DNA from: a bacterium | Lineage (GTDB): Bacteria > Vulcanimicrobiota > Vulcanimicrobiia > Vulcanimicrobiales > Vulcanimicrobiaceae | NCBI GenBank assembly: GCA_021807645.1 | Contig: JAKBCP010000029.1 | Coordinates: 1 to 7,401, forward strand | DNA length: 7,401 nucleotides | Direction: 5' to 3' | Shown here: piece by piece, positions 1 through 6,878 of the stretch | Layout of the letters: each line of letters opens with the position of its first letter | Position numbering within the stretch: the first letter of the stretch is position 1 | The notes under the pieces: model-generated | What the model was told of the DNA's origin: nothing | Database searches by the model: none | The model's input: only the letters and a program-made list of their open reading frames with translations | Position numbers and translations under genes: made by a program

Positions 1-2827
1 TCTCGATGCTCTGCCGATCGACGTCATCGGACTGAATTGTTCGACCGGGCCCGCGCAGATGCGCGACTCCGTCCGGTACCTCGGCGAAAATTCTCGTTGT
101 TACGTCAGCGTGATTCCCAACGCCGGGCTCCCGTTGATGGGGCCCAAGGGCGAGACGATCTATCCCGAGACGCCGGGCGAGCTCACCGCCGAACTCATGG
201 AGTTCGTGACGGAGTTCGGCGTTCGCGCGATCGGTGGTTGTTGCGGAACGACGCCGGAGCACATCGCCTTCTTGCGAGCGGCGCTCGATGCGAGCGTTGA
301 GGCACGACAGCCTCGCCGCCCCGCTCCCACGCGCCCCGAGTTCGTCGCGAGCGCGATGACGGCGGTATCGTTGGAACAGGAGCCGCGCCCGCTCATCGTC
401 GGCGAGCGTATCAACAGCCAAGGTTCGCGCCGGGTCAAGCGACTGTTGCTGGAGGATGATTACGAAGCGATCGGACAACTCGCACGCGATCAGATCGAGG
501 GCGGAGCGCACGTTCTCGACGTATGCACTGCGTTGACCGAACGGACCGACGAACCCGAACAGATGCGCGCGGTCGTTCGCCGCTTGGCGCAGTCGGTGGA
601 AGCGCCGCTCATGATCGACTCCACCGAAGCGGCCGTCGTGCGCGCTGCGTTGGAGAACTATCCGGGGCGCGCGATCGTGAACTCGGTCCACCTCGAGAGC
701 GGACGCACGAAGATCGATGCGATTCTTCCGATGGCGATCGAGCATGGTGCCGCCGTGGTCGCGTTGACCATCGATGAAGCGGGAATGGCGAAGACGGCCC
801 AGCGAAAGGCCGAGGTCGCCAAACGCATTTACGATATCGTCGTCGGAGAATACGGCTTGCCGCCGCGGGCGCTGATTTTCGACGATCTCACCTTTACGCT
901 GGCGACCGGCGACGCCGAATATATCGATTCGGCGCGCGAAACGATCGAAGGCATTCGCGCGATCAAGGCAACGCTTCCGGGCGTGCTGACCTCGCTCGGC
1001 GTGAGCAACGTTTCCTTCGGTCTCAAACCGGCCGCTCGCGCCGCGCTCAATTCCGTTTTCTTGCATCACTGCGTCGAGGCCGGGCTCGACCTCGCGCTCG
1101 TGCATCCCAAAGAGATTACCCCGTATGCCGAACTCGATGCCGATGCACGCGAAGCGTGCGACGACCTGGTCTTCAATCGTCGCCCCGACGCATTAGCGCG
1201 CTTTATCGAGCGCTACGAAAACGTCGTCGTTCAGAACGATGAGGAGCGATCGAATGAGGACGACGATACGTCGGCCGAGACGCGGATCCATCAAGCGATC
1301 TTACGGCGTAAAAAAGACGGCATCGAGGCGATGCTCGACGAGGTGTTGCTACGCCGAACGCCGGTGGAAGTGCTCAACGAGGTTCTACTGCCGGCGATGA
1401 AAGAGGTCGGCGATCGCTTCGGCGCGGGCGAGCTCATTCTTCCCTTCGTTTTGCAGTCGGCCGAGGTGATGAAGCGCGCGGTCGCCCACGTCGAGCAATT
1501 CCTCGAACGGCGCGAAGGAAGCACGAAAGGAACGGTCGTGCTGGCAACGGTCTTCGGAGACGTTCACGATATCGGCAAAAATCTCGTGAATACGATCCTT
1601 TCCAACAACGGCTATACCGTTCACGATCTCGGCAAGCAGGTGCCGATGAACGTCATTCTCGAGAAGGCAAAGGAAGTAAAGGCCGACGCGATCGGTCTCT
1701 CCGCCCTATTGGTCTCGACTAGTAAGCAGATGCCGATCTGCGTGCAGGAGCAAGATGCGCGAGCGCTATCTTTTCCCGTGATCGTCGGGGGCGCCGCGAT
1801 CAATCGCGACTTCGGCCGGCGGATCGCGCTGCTCGACGACGGGCAACGGCTTTTTGAGCCCGGAGTATTTTATGCCAAGGATGCCTTCGAAGGGCTTGAT
1901 ATCATGGACGTGCTTACCGGTGATGAGGAGCGACGTCGCGGATTCGTCGAGCGGGTGAAGGCCGAGGCGGTGCGCGCACAGGCGAAGCTGCGAGAACCGG
2001 TGCGCCCGGCAAGCGAAAATCGTATCTCGGCAGTGAAAAGCGTCGTCGTCGAACCGCCGAAACCGCCGTTTTTGGGGGCGCGAACGGTCGCCGAGATCGA
2101 TGTGCGTGAGCTCTGGGAGTGCTTCGATCTCAAGTCGCTCTATCGGCTCTCCTGGGGTGCCGGCAACCAGAAGGGCGAGGCGTTCGAGAAGACCGTGCGT
2201 GAAGAGTTCGAGCCGCGGCTCGCGCGTTATCGCGCCGAAGCCGAACGCGGCGGCATTCTCCACCCGCGCGTTGCGTACGGCTATTTCCCGGTCGCCGGTA
2301 GCGGTGACGAGGTGCTGTTCTTCGATCCGAACGATCCGGCACGCGAGATCGCTCGGATGTCGTTCGCTCGCCAGGTCGGCGGGGAGCATCTCTCGCTCGC
2401 CGATTACCTTCGCGAGCCGGTCGCCGGCGCGGCCTCCGATATTCTTGCGTTGCAGGTGGTAACGGTCGGTGCCGAGGTCGCAGAACAGATCGAGGCGCTT
2501 CACGCAAGCGGCGATTTTAGCGAATCGTATTTTCTGCACGGTTTCTCCGTCCAGTCGGCCGAGGCGTTAGCGGAATGGAGCCATCGACGCATTCGGCACG
2601 AGCTCGGTCTGGCGCCGGAACGAGGGAAGCGCTACTCGTGGGGGTACGGAGCGTGCCCCGATCTCTCGCAGCACGCGATCGCCTTCGCGTTGCTCGATGC
2701 GGTCGCATCGATCGATGTTCGGCTGACCGAGAGCTTCCAAATCGTCCCCGAACAGTCGACGGCCGCGCTGGTGATCCACCATCCGCAAGCAAGTTATTTC
2801 AACGCCGCGGCAACGCTCGAACGCTGA
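1..2827 (+). CDS. metH: Methionine synthase, cobalamin-dependent (MetH), 5'-truncated by window edge
   Basis: This cytoplasmic enzyme transfers the methyl group of 5-methyltetrahydrofolate, via methylcobalamin, to homocysteine to make methionine. The first complete codon is at position 2 and there is no start in the window; 941 residues remain, against 1227 in E. coli. Residues below count from position 2. The end of the homocysteine domain keeps the zinc cysteines: C13 in GLNCSTGP, and C80/C81 in GGCCGTTPEHI. The pterin-binding barrel spans about 128-405 (PLIVGERINSQGS). An acidic linker (412-422) leads to the cobalamin cap (about 428-509). The B12 domain (about 510-640) has DVHDIG with the cobalt-ligand His at 522, plus GLS (S567) and GG (596-597). 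The reactivation domain (about 695-941) carries D700 in IDVRELW and RYSWGYGACPD at 877-887, matching the family R-x3-GY S-adenosylmethionine site. All catalytic modules visible here look intact. The in-frame ATG at 59 lies inside the zinc domain and is not the true start. The stop is TGA at 2825-2827. Confidence 0.97.
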   Translation, partial: LDALPIDVIGLNCSTGPAQMRDSVRYLGENSRCYVSVIPNAGLPLMGPKGETIYPETPGELTAELMEFVTEFGVRAIGGCCGTTPEHIAFLRAALDASVEARQPRRPAPTRPEFVASAMTAVSLEQEPRPLIVGERINSQGSRRVKRLLLEDDYEAIGQLARDQIEGGAHVLDVCTALTERTDEPEQMRAVVRRLAQSVEAPLMIDSTEAAVVRAALENYPGRAIVNSVHLESGRTKIDAILPMAIEHGAAVVALTIDEAGMAKTAQRKAEVAKRIYDIVVGEYGLPPRALIFDDLTFTLATGDAEYIDSARETIEGIRAIKATLPGVLTSLGVSNVSFGLKPAARAALNSVFLHHCVEAGLDLALVHPKEITPYAELDADAREACDDLVFNRRPDALARFIERYENVVVQNDEERSNEDDDTSAETRIHQAILRRKKDGIEAMLDEVLLRRTPVEVLNEVLLPAMKEVGDRFGAGELILPFVLQSAEVMKRAVAHVEQFLERREGSTKGTVVLATVFGDVHDIGKNLVNTILSNNGYTVHDLGKQVPMNVILEKAKEVKADAIGLSALLVSTSKQMPICVQEQDARALSFPVIVGGAAINRDFGRRIALLDDGQRLFEPGVFYAKDAFEGLDIMDVLTGDEERRRGFVERVKAEAVRAQAKLREPVRPASENRISAVKSVVVEPPKPPFLGARTVAEIDVRELWECFDLKSLYRLSWGAGNQKGEAFEKTVREEFEPRLARYRAEAERGGILHPRVAYGYFPVAGSGDEVLFFDPNDPAREIARMSFARQVGGEHLSLADYLREPVAGAASDILALQVVTVGAEVAEQIEALHASGDFSESYFLHGFSVQSAEALAEWSHRRIRHELGLAPERGKRYSWGYGACPDLSQHAIAFALLDAVASIDVRLTESFQIVPEQSTAALVIHHPQASYFNAAATLER

Positions 2828-2899
2828 ATGGCGGTGATGGAATGGAAGCCGACGCCGGAAGCGGTCGAGGCGCCAGGGGAGAGCGACCGGGCGGGCTAA
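2828..2899 (+). CDS. Possible 23-residue small ORF between metH and livK (uncertain)
   Basis: An ATG sits directly after the metH TGA and opens a 23-codon frame ending in TAA at 2897-2899, 11 bases before the livK ATG. The peptide, which begins MAVMEWKPTPEAVEAP, is hydrophilic and mostly acidic, with no signal peptide, membrane segment or motif I recognise. There is no clear Shine-Dalgarno sequence, since the bases upstream are metH coding sequence, but ribosomes ending metH could restart here. It fills most of the 83-base gap. It could be a translated leader coupling metH to livK, a small protein, or chance in GC-rich DNA where stop codons are rare; chance is the most likely. Confidence 0.18.
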   Translation: MAVMEWKPTPEAVEAPGESDRAG

Positions 2900-2910
2900 T
2901 CCCGTCAGGT

Positions 2911-4131
2911 ATGAGATCGCCTCGTATCGCCGCGCTAGCGGCCCTTCTTTTGCTCGCGGCGCCGTTTGCGGGTTGTTCGAGCGGCCCCGCTCCTGCATCG
3001 ACGACGATCGGCATCGGCGTCGACTTGCCGCTCTCCGGGGCGGATGCCTCGGTTGGTACCAGTACGCTCGACGGCATAAAACTCGCGGTCGCCCGCGCAA
3101 ACGCCCAAGGGGTCCCCGGCGGCTTCACCTTCGCCGTGCAGGCGCTCGACGATACGCAACAAGGCGTTCACAATCCGCAGCAGGGCGCGAGCAACGTGCG
3201 GACGCTTATCGCCGACGATAGCGTGCTGGCGATTATCGGCCCGTATAACTCCAACGTCGCCGCCGCGGAGATTCCGATAACCAACCAAGCGGGAATCGTG
3301 CAGATCAGTCCTTCGGCGGTGAGCGACGGCCTGACGCTCGGAGCGGGCGCGGCGATGTTGCGCCGCGCGAACCCCACCGTCAATACGTTCTTCCGCGTCT
3401 GCACGACCGATTCGCGTCAGGGCTCGGCGGCGGCGCGCTTCGCGCTCGATCTCAAGCTCAAGCGCGTCTATATCGTCGACGATAACGAGACCTACGGGCT
3501 CGATCTCGCAAACGTCTTCGCTCGCGATTTTGCAAAACTCGGCGGCACCGTGCTCGGACGCGATCATATCGCACCCGATACTCAAGATTTCAAAGCGTTA
3601 TTGCTGAAAATCAAAGGATATAAGCCCGACTTTATTTTCTTCGGCGGCACCACCAGCACCGGCGGCGGCTTGCTGCGACGTCAAATGTTCGATGTCGGGA
3701 TGGGGAAGGTTGCATTTATGGGCGGCGACGGAATCCCCGATATCGCCGAGGTCGCGAAGAAACGCGCCGACGGAACGTACTACACGGTCGCCGCTCCGAA
3801 CGCCGACTTGCTGCCCGCGGCAAAACAATTCGTCGCAGCATATAAGGCGAAGTTCGGCAGCGATGTCGGCCCCTATAGCGCCAACGCCTATGCGGCGGCC
3901 GAGGTCGCCATTTCGGCGATCGAACAAGCGATCGTGGCGAACGGAAAGAAGATGCCCACGCGAGCGCAAGTGCTCGCCAAAATTCCACGCAGCGCGAAGA
4001 ACGAGGTCCTGACGCCGATCGGGCCGATCTCCTTCGATAAGAACGGCGACGTTCGCAAACCCGTGATATCGCTCTACGCGATTCGCAACGGTCATTCCGC
4101 ATTTATCGAGCAACTCAATCTAAGCGAATAA
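2911..4131 (+). CDS. livK: Branched-chain amino acid-type ABC transporter substrate-binding lipoprotein
   Basis: The 406-residue solute-binding protein captures the substrate outside the inner membrane and hands it to LivH/LivM. The N-terminus is a lipoprotein signal: MRSPR, a hydrophobic stretch at 6-19, then FAGC with the lipidated Cys at 22 and a Ser/Pro/Ala-rich tether. The mature protein begins with TIGIGVDLPLSG, typical of periplasmic-binding-fold type I (HAAT family). Family landmarks are GPYNSN (110-115), ISPSAV (132-137), DDNETYG (190-196), FFGGTTSTGG (243-252) and GGDGIPD (271-277). The family's usual SPxAT motif reads SPSAV here, so a ligand-contact Thr is probably replaced by V137. 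The ATG at 2911 was chosen because it directly precedes the signal peptide. An in-frame ATG at 2842 would add 23 polar residues before it. No good ribosome site is present: only AGG one base before the ATG, and AGGGGAG about 30 bases away. Length slightly exceeds E. coli LivJ/LivK. Ligand is not certain. Confidence 0.9.
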   Translation: MRSPRIAALAALLLLAAPFAGCSSGPAPASTTIGIGVDLPLSGADASVGTSTLDGIKLAVARANAQGVPGGFTFAVQALDDTQQGVHNPQQGASNVRTLIADDSVLAIIGPYNSNVAAAEIPITNQAGIVQISPSAVSDGLTLGAGAAMLRRANPTVNTFFRVCTTDSRQGSAAARFALDLKLKRVYIVDDNETYGLDLANVFARDFAKLGGTVLGRDHIAPDTQDFKALLLKIKGYKPDFIFFGGTTSTGGGLLRRQMFDVGMGKVAFMGGDGIPDIAEVAKKRADGTYYTVAAPNADLLPAAKQFVAAYKAKFGSDVGPYSANAYAAAEVAISAIEQAIVANGKKMPTRAQVLAKIPRSAKNEVLTPIGPISFDKNGDVRKPVISLYAIRNGHSAFIEQLNLSE

Positions 4132-4135
4132 CGGC

Positions 4136-5047
4136 TTGCACGAGTTTCTTGCCCAATTAGCCAACGGCGTCGAGCTCGGCGCGATCTACGCCTTGATCGC
4201 GCTGGGTTATACGCTCGTCTACGGCATTCTCGAACTCATTAACTTCGCACACGGGGACGTCTATACGTTCGGCTCGTTTACCGCCCTCGTCGTATTGGTC
4301 GCCCTGCGGGCGGCGAACGTACTGCACGGAGCGGGGCTGATCCTCGGAATCGTCGCGGCCCTGGTGGTGGCGATTCTTGCCTGCGCTCTCCTTAATGCCG
4401 GCATCGAGCGGCTCGCCTATCGGCGCTTGCGCAAGGCGCCGCGGCTGGCTCCGCTCATCACCGCAATCGGCGTCTCGTTTATGCTGGAAAACCTCATCGA
4501 GCTCTGGCAGGGTTCGGCACCGGTTCCGTTCCCCAACGTTATCCCCAACCCGGAATTGGAGATCGGGGCGCTGCAGATCGGCGTTCAACAGATCGTCGTC
4601 GTTGCACTCGCCGTTGTGACGATGATCGCGCTGCACTATTTCGTCCAGCGCAGTCGGCTCGGCAAAGCGATGCGTGCAGTCGCGCAGGATCGCGACGCCG
4701 CCGCGCTAGTCGGGATCGACGTCGACCGCACGATTGCCGTCACCTTCCTCATCGCCGGAGCCCTCGCCGGCGTCGCCGGTTTCGTCGGCGGCGTATCGTT
4801 TGGCTCGGCGTGGTTCCTCAACGGCTTCGGCGCCGGGTTGCGTGCATTTACCGCTGCGGTGCTCGGAGGGATCGGGAACATCGCCGGGGCGATGCTCGGC
4901 GGTTTTCTCATCGGACTTCTGGAATCGTTCTCAACCTGGTTCATCGGCGGGCAGTGGAGTAACGTGGCGGTTTTCTCCGTGCTGATTCTCGTACTCGTTT
5001 TTCGTCCGAGCGGGCTGCTCGGTGAGTCGCTGCCGGAGAAGGTATGA
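4136..5047 (+). CDS. livH: Branched-chain amino acid ABC transporter permease LivH (TTG start)
   Basis: LivH is one of the two inner-membrane channel subunits of the LIV-type importer; it pairs with LivM. The 303 residues match the family length. The N-terminus (LANGVELGAIYALIALGYTLVYG, then INFAHGD at 35-41) aligns with the start of E. coli LivH. About eight hydrophobic segments are visible, near 12-31, 45-60, 65-88, 103-119, 147-168, 200-222, 233-265 and 276-297. The cytoplasmic coupling loop that contacts the ATPases is at 173-195 (SRLGKAMRAVAQDRDAAALVGID). The start must be TTG at 4136: an in-frame TAA lies at 4121-4123, no ATG or GTG occurs between it and the conserved first membrane segment, and TTG gives the expected N-terminus. 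No strong Shine-Dalgarno is present; the gene begins 4 bases after the livK stop, so it probably depends on coupled translation. Its TGA overlaps the livM ATG. Confidence 0.95.
   Translation: MHEFLAQLANGVELGAIYALIALGYTLVYGILELINFAHGDVYTFGSFTALVVLVALRAANVLHGAGLILGIVAALVVAILACALLNAGIERLAYRRLRKAPRLAPLITAIGVSFMLENLIELWQGSAPVPFPNVIPNPELEIGALQIGVQQIVVVALAVVTMIALHYFVQRSRLGKAMRAVAQDRDAAALVGIDVDRTIAVTFLIAGALAGVAGFVGGVSFGSAWFLNGFGAGLRAFTAAVLGGIGNIAGAMLGGFLIGLLESFSTWFIGGQWSNVAVFSVLILVLVFRPSGLLGESLPEKV
5035..5042 (+). promoter_or_regulatory. Ribosome binding site of livM
   Basis: GGAGAAGG lies inside the last codons of livH. Its GGAG core is 5 bases before the livM ATG at 5044. This supports the ATG that overlaps the livH stop as the true start, in contrast to livK and livH, which lack a convincing site. 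Confidence 0.6.
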
Positions 5048-6120
5048 TCTACGCGTACGCCTTCGTCGCCATCGCTGCGTGCGTGGGCATCGAACGCTTC
5101 CACGATCGCCGGGTGAAGATTGCCATCGCACTTGCCCTGGCTGCGTTTCTCGCTATCGCTCCGCGTTTTTATGGGAACGAGGCGGTCTTTAGCGTTCTCG
5201 CCGACGCAGCCGTCTACGTGATGCTTGCCTTAGGGCTGAATATCGTCGTCGGTTTTGCGGGCTTACTCGACCTCGGCTACGCCGCATTTTTCGCGATCGG
5301 CGCTTATACGTACGGTATGCTCGCAAGTCCGCAGTTCGGGCTGCACCTACCCTTCTGGGTGCTGCTATTTCTCGCAGCCGCGCTGGCGGCGCTCTTCGGG
5401 GCGCTGCTCGGCGCCCCGACGTTGCGCCTTCACGGGGATTATCTTGCGATCGTCACGCTGGGTTTCGGTGAAATCGTTCCACAGATTTTTCAGAACCTGA
5501 CGAAATATACCGGCGGGCCCAACGGTATCGCCGCACTCGACGTGCCGACGTTCTTCGGCCATTCCTTCGGTGCATCGGTGATGCCGTACTATTATATCGC
5601 ACTCGTTGGAATCGTCTTTGCGCTCTGGATATCGCGGAATCTGCGCGAAAGCCGCCTCGGGCGCGCATGGATGGCGATCCGCGAAGACGAGCTCGCCGCA
5701 AAGCATGCGGGGATCGATGTTCTGCGATCGAAGCTGGCGGCGTTTGCGATCGGCGCTTCGTTCTCCGGGATCGGCGGCGTGCTGTTCGCGGCAAAGCTTG
5801 CGCTCGTCTCCCCCGATCTTTTCGGCTTTCAGGTGAGCGTCTTAATCGTCTCGATGCTGGTGCTCGGCGGCATGGGGAATATCGTCGGGGTCGTCGTCGG
5901 AAGTTTGCTATTGACGATCGTGAACTCGGCGCTTCTGCCGCAAATCAATTCGTTGGTCGATTCGACGTTCCACACGACCGTCGATCTCTCTAATATCCAC
6001 TTCCTGATCTATGGTGCGATTCTCGTGGGGATCATGCTCTTTCGGCCCGAGGGACTGCTGCCCAATAAAGAGCGACGCGCCGAACTCCACCATGCCGGAG
6101 AACCTGAGGCCGAGGCATGA
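5044..6120 (+). CDS. livM: Branched-chain amino acid ABC transporter permease LivM
   Basis: LivM is the second inner-membrane channel subunit of the importer, partner of LivH. It has 358 residues, within the family range. Two N-terminal hydrophobic segments (about 2-15 and 26-41) precede the conserved core, which begins at residue 60 with MLALGLNIVVGFAGLLDLGY and FFAIGAYTYG. A central region has GDYLAIVTLGFGEI and YTGGPNGI, both usual in LivM. The ATPase-contact loop is at 203-225 (SRLGRAWMAIREDELAAKHAGID). The C-terminal part has the glycine-rich VLGGMGNIVGVVVGSLLL and ends with the family-typical FRPEGLLPNKERR, followed by a short polar tail. The ATG overlaps the livH TGA by 4 bases (ATGA) and has a good ribosome site, and its own TGA overlaps the livG ATG the same way, so livH-livM-livG translation is coupled. 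Confidence 0.96.
   Translation: MIYAYAFVAIAACVGIERFHDRRVKIAIALALAAFLAIAPRFYGNEAVFSVLADAAVYVMLALGLNIVVGFAGLLDLGYAAFFAIGAYTYGMLASPQFGLHLPFWVLLFLAAALAALFGALLGAPTLRLHGDYLAIVTLGFGEIVPQIFQNLTKYTGGPNGIAALDVPTFFGHSFGASVMPYYYIALVGIVFALWISRNLRESRLGRAWMAIREDELAAKHAGIDVLRSKLAAFAIGASFSGIGGVLFAAKLALVSPDLFGFQVSVLIVSMLVLGGMGNIVGVVVGSLLLTIVNSALLPQINSLVDSTFHTTVDLSNIHFLIYGAILVGIMLFRPEGLLPNKERRAELHHAGEPEAEA
6105..6109 (+). promoter_or_regulatory. Ribosome binding site of livG
   Basis: TGAGG in the livM C-terminal codons ends 7 bases before the livG ATG at 6117. A second GAGG at 6112-6115 lies only one base before the ATG, so the first is the better-spaced site. It supports the overlapping ATGA start. Confidence 0.5.
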
Positions 6121-6878
6121 GCATTCTCGATCTTGTGCAGGTAACCAAACGCTTCGGGGCATTGACGGCGGTCTCGAACGTGACGGTCACCGTTGAAGAG
6201 GGCGCGATCTTCGGCATCATCGGCCCGAACGGTGCGGGGAAGTCGACGCTCTTCAATCTTTTAACGGCGATCTATCGCTTCGACGAAGGCAGCATCGCGA
6301 TCGGTGGAACCTCGATTGCCGGTTTAACGACGCAACGAATAGCGAAACTCGGCGTCGCGCGAACCTTCCAGAACCTTCGGCTCTTCGGAAATGCCTCGGC
6401 GCTCGCGAACGTGATGGTCGGCGAGCACCTCTTACTTCGGGCGAACGTTGTCGATTCGTTGCTCGACACCGCGCGCGAGCGCCGCGAACGTGCCGAGGCC
6501 GAACGGCGCGCGCGCGAGCTCCTTCGTTTTGTCGGTATCGCAGGGGTCGACGAACAATTCGCGCGTAATCTCCCGTACGGCACGCAACGCCGCCTTGAGA
6601 TCGCGCGCGCGCTCGCCGCTCGCCCGCGCCTGTTGTTGCTCGACGAACCCGCCGCCGGGTTAAACCCGTCGGAGAAACGCGATTTGCTAACGTTGATCCG
6701 TGCGATTCGCGATACCGGCGCGACCGTGCTGTTAATCGAGCACGACATGGGCCTGGTAATGAACCTTTGCGAGCGCATCGCGGTACTCGATTACGGCGTG
6801 AAGATCGCCGAAGGAGCGCCGAGCGAGATTCGCGAGCATCCGCGGGTCATCGAAGCCTACCTGGGTGCGCCTGCGTGA
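6117..6878 (+). CDS. livG: Branched-chain amino acid ABC transporter ATP-binding protein LivG
   Basis: LivG is one of the two cytoplasmic ATPases powering the LivH/LivM channel. Its 253 residues are full length. In order: Walker A GPNGAGKST (36-44), Q-loop Q85 within ARTFQNLRLF, ABC signature LPYGTQ (152-157) followed by RRLEIARALA, Walker B LLLLDEP (172-178) with catalytic E177, and the H-loop histidine H209 in LIEHDM. The ARTFQN Q-loop, the YG-type signature in place of LSGGQ, and AAGLNP after Walker B mark LivG rather than LivF. A charged Arg/Glu-rich helix (about 119-134) sits before the signature in the helical subdomain. The family C-terminus is present (LDYGVKIAEGAPSEIREHPRVIEAYLG). 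The ATG overlaps the livM stop by 4 bases, and the TGA overlaps the livF GTG by 4 bases. Confidence 0.97.
   Translation: MSILDLVQVTKRFGALTAVSNVTVTVEEGAIFGIIGPNGAGKSTLFNLLTAIYRFDEGSIAIGGTSIAGLTTQRIAKLGVARTFQNLRLFGNASALANVMVGEHLLLRANVVDSLLDTARERRERAEAERRARELLRFVGIAGVDEQFARNLPYGTQRRLEIARALAARPRLLLLDEPAAGLNPSEKRDLLTLIRAIRDTGATVLLIEHDMGLVMNLCERIAVLDYGVKIAEGAPSEIREHPRVIEAYLGAPA

Noticed and set aside
1232..1290. Split of metH at the acidic linker between the pterin and cobalamin modules
   Set aside because: The reading frame runs through without a stop, and the ATG at 1254 is out of frame; it is an ordinary inter-domain linker.
1766..2539. 257-codon open frame on the - strand inside metH
   Set aside because: It lies wholly opposite metH segments encoding recognisable B12 and activation domains, its translation shows no motif, and long antisense frames are expected in GC-rich coding DNA.
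2575..2910. Upstream extension of the livK frame into the end of metH
   Set aside because: It would overlap the metH activation domain by some 250 bases and bury the signal peptide. The ATG at 2911 fits the lipoprotein signal exactly.
2828..2910. Terminator, SAM riboswitch or promoter in the metH-livK gap
   Set aside because: I see no stable stem with a U-run, no conserved riboswitch core and no convincing -35/-10 pair in these 83 bases.
3598..4113. 171-codon open frame on the - strand inside livK
   Set aside because: It is opposite the conserved binding-protein fold, has no recognisable domain, and has no supporting start context.
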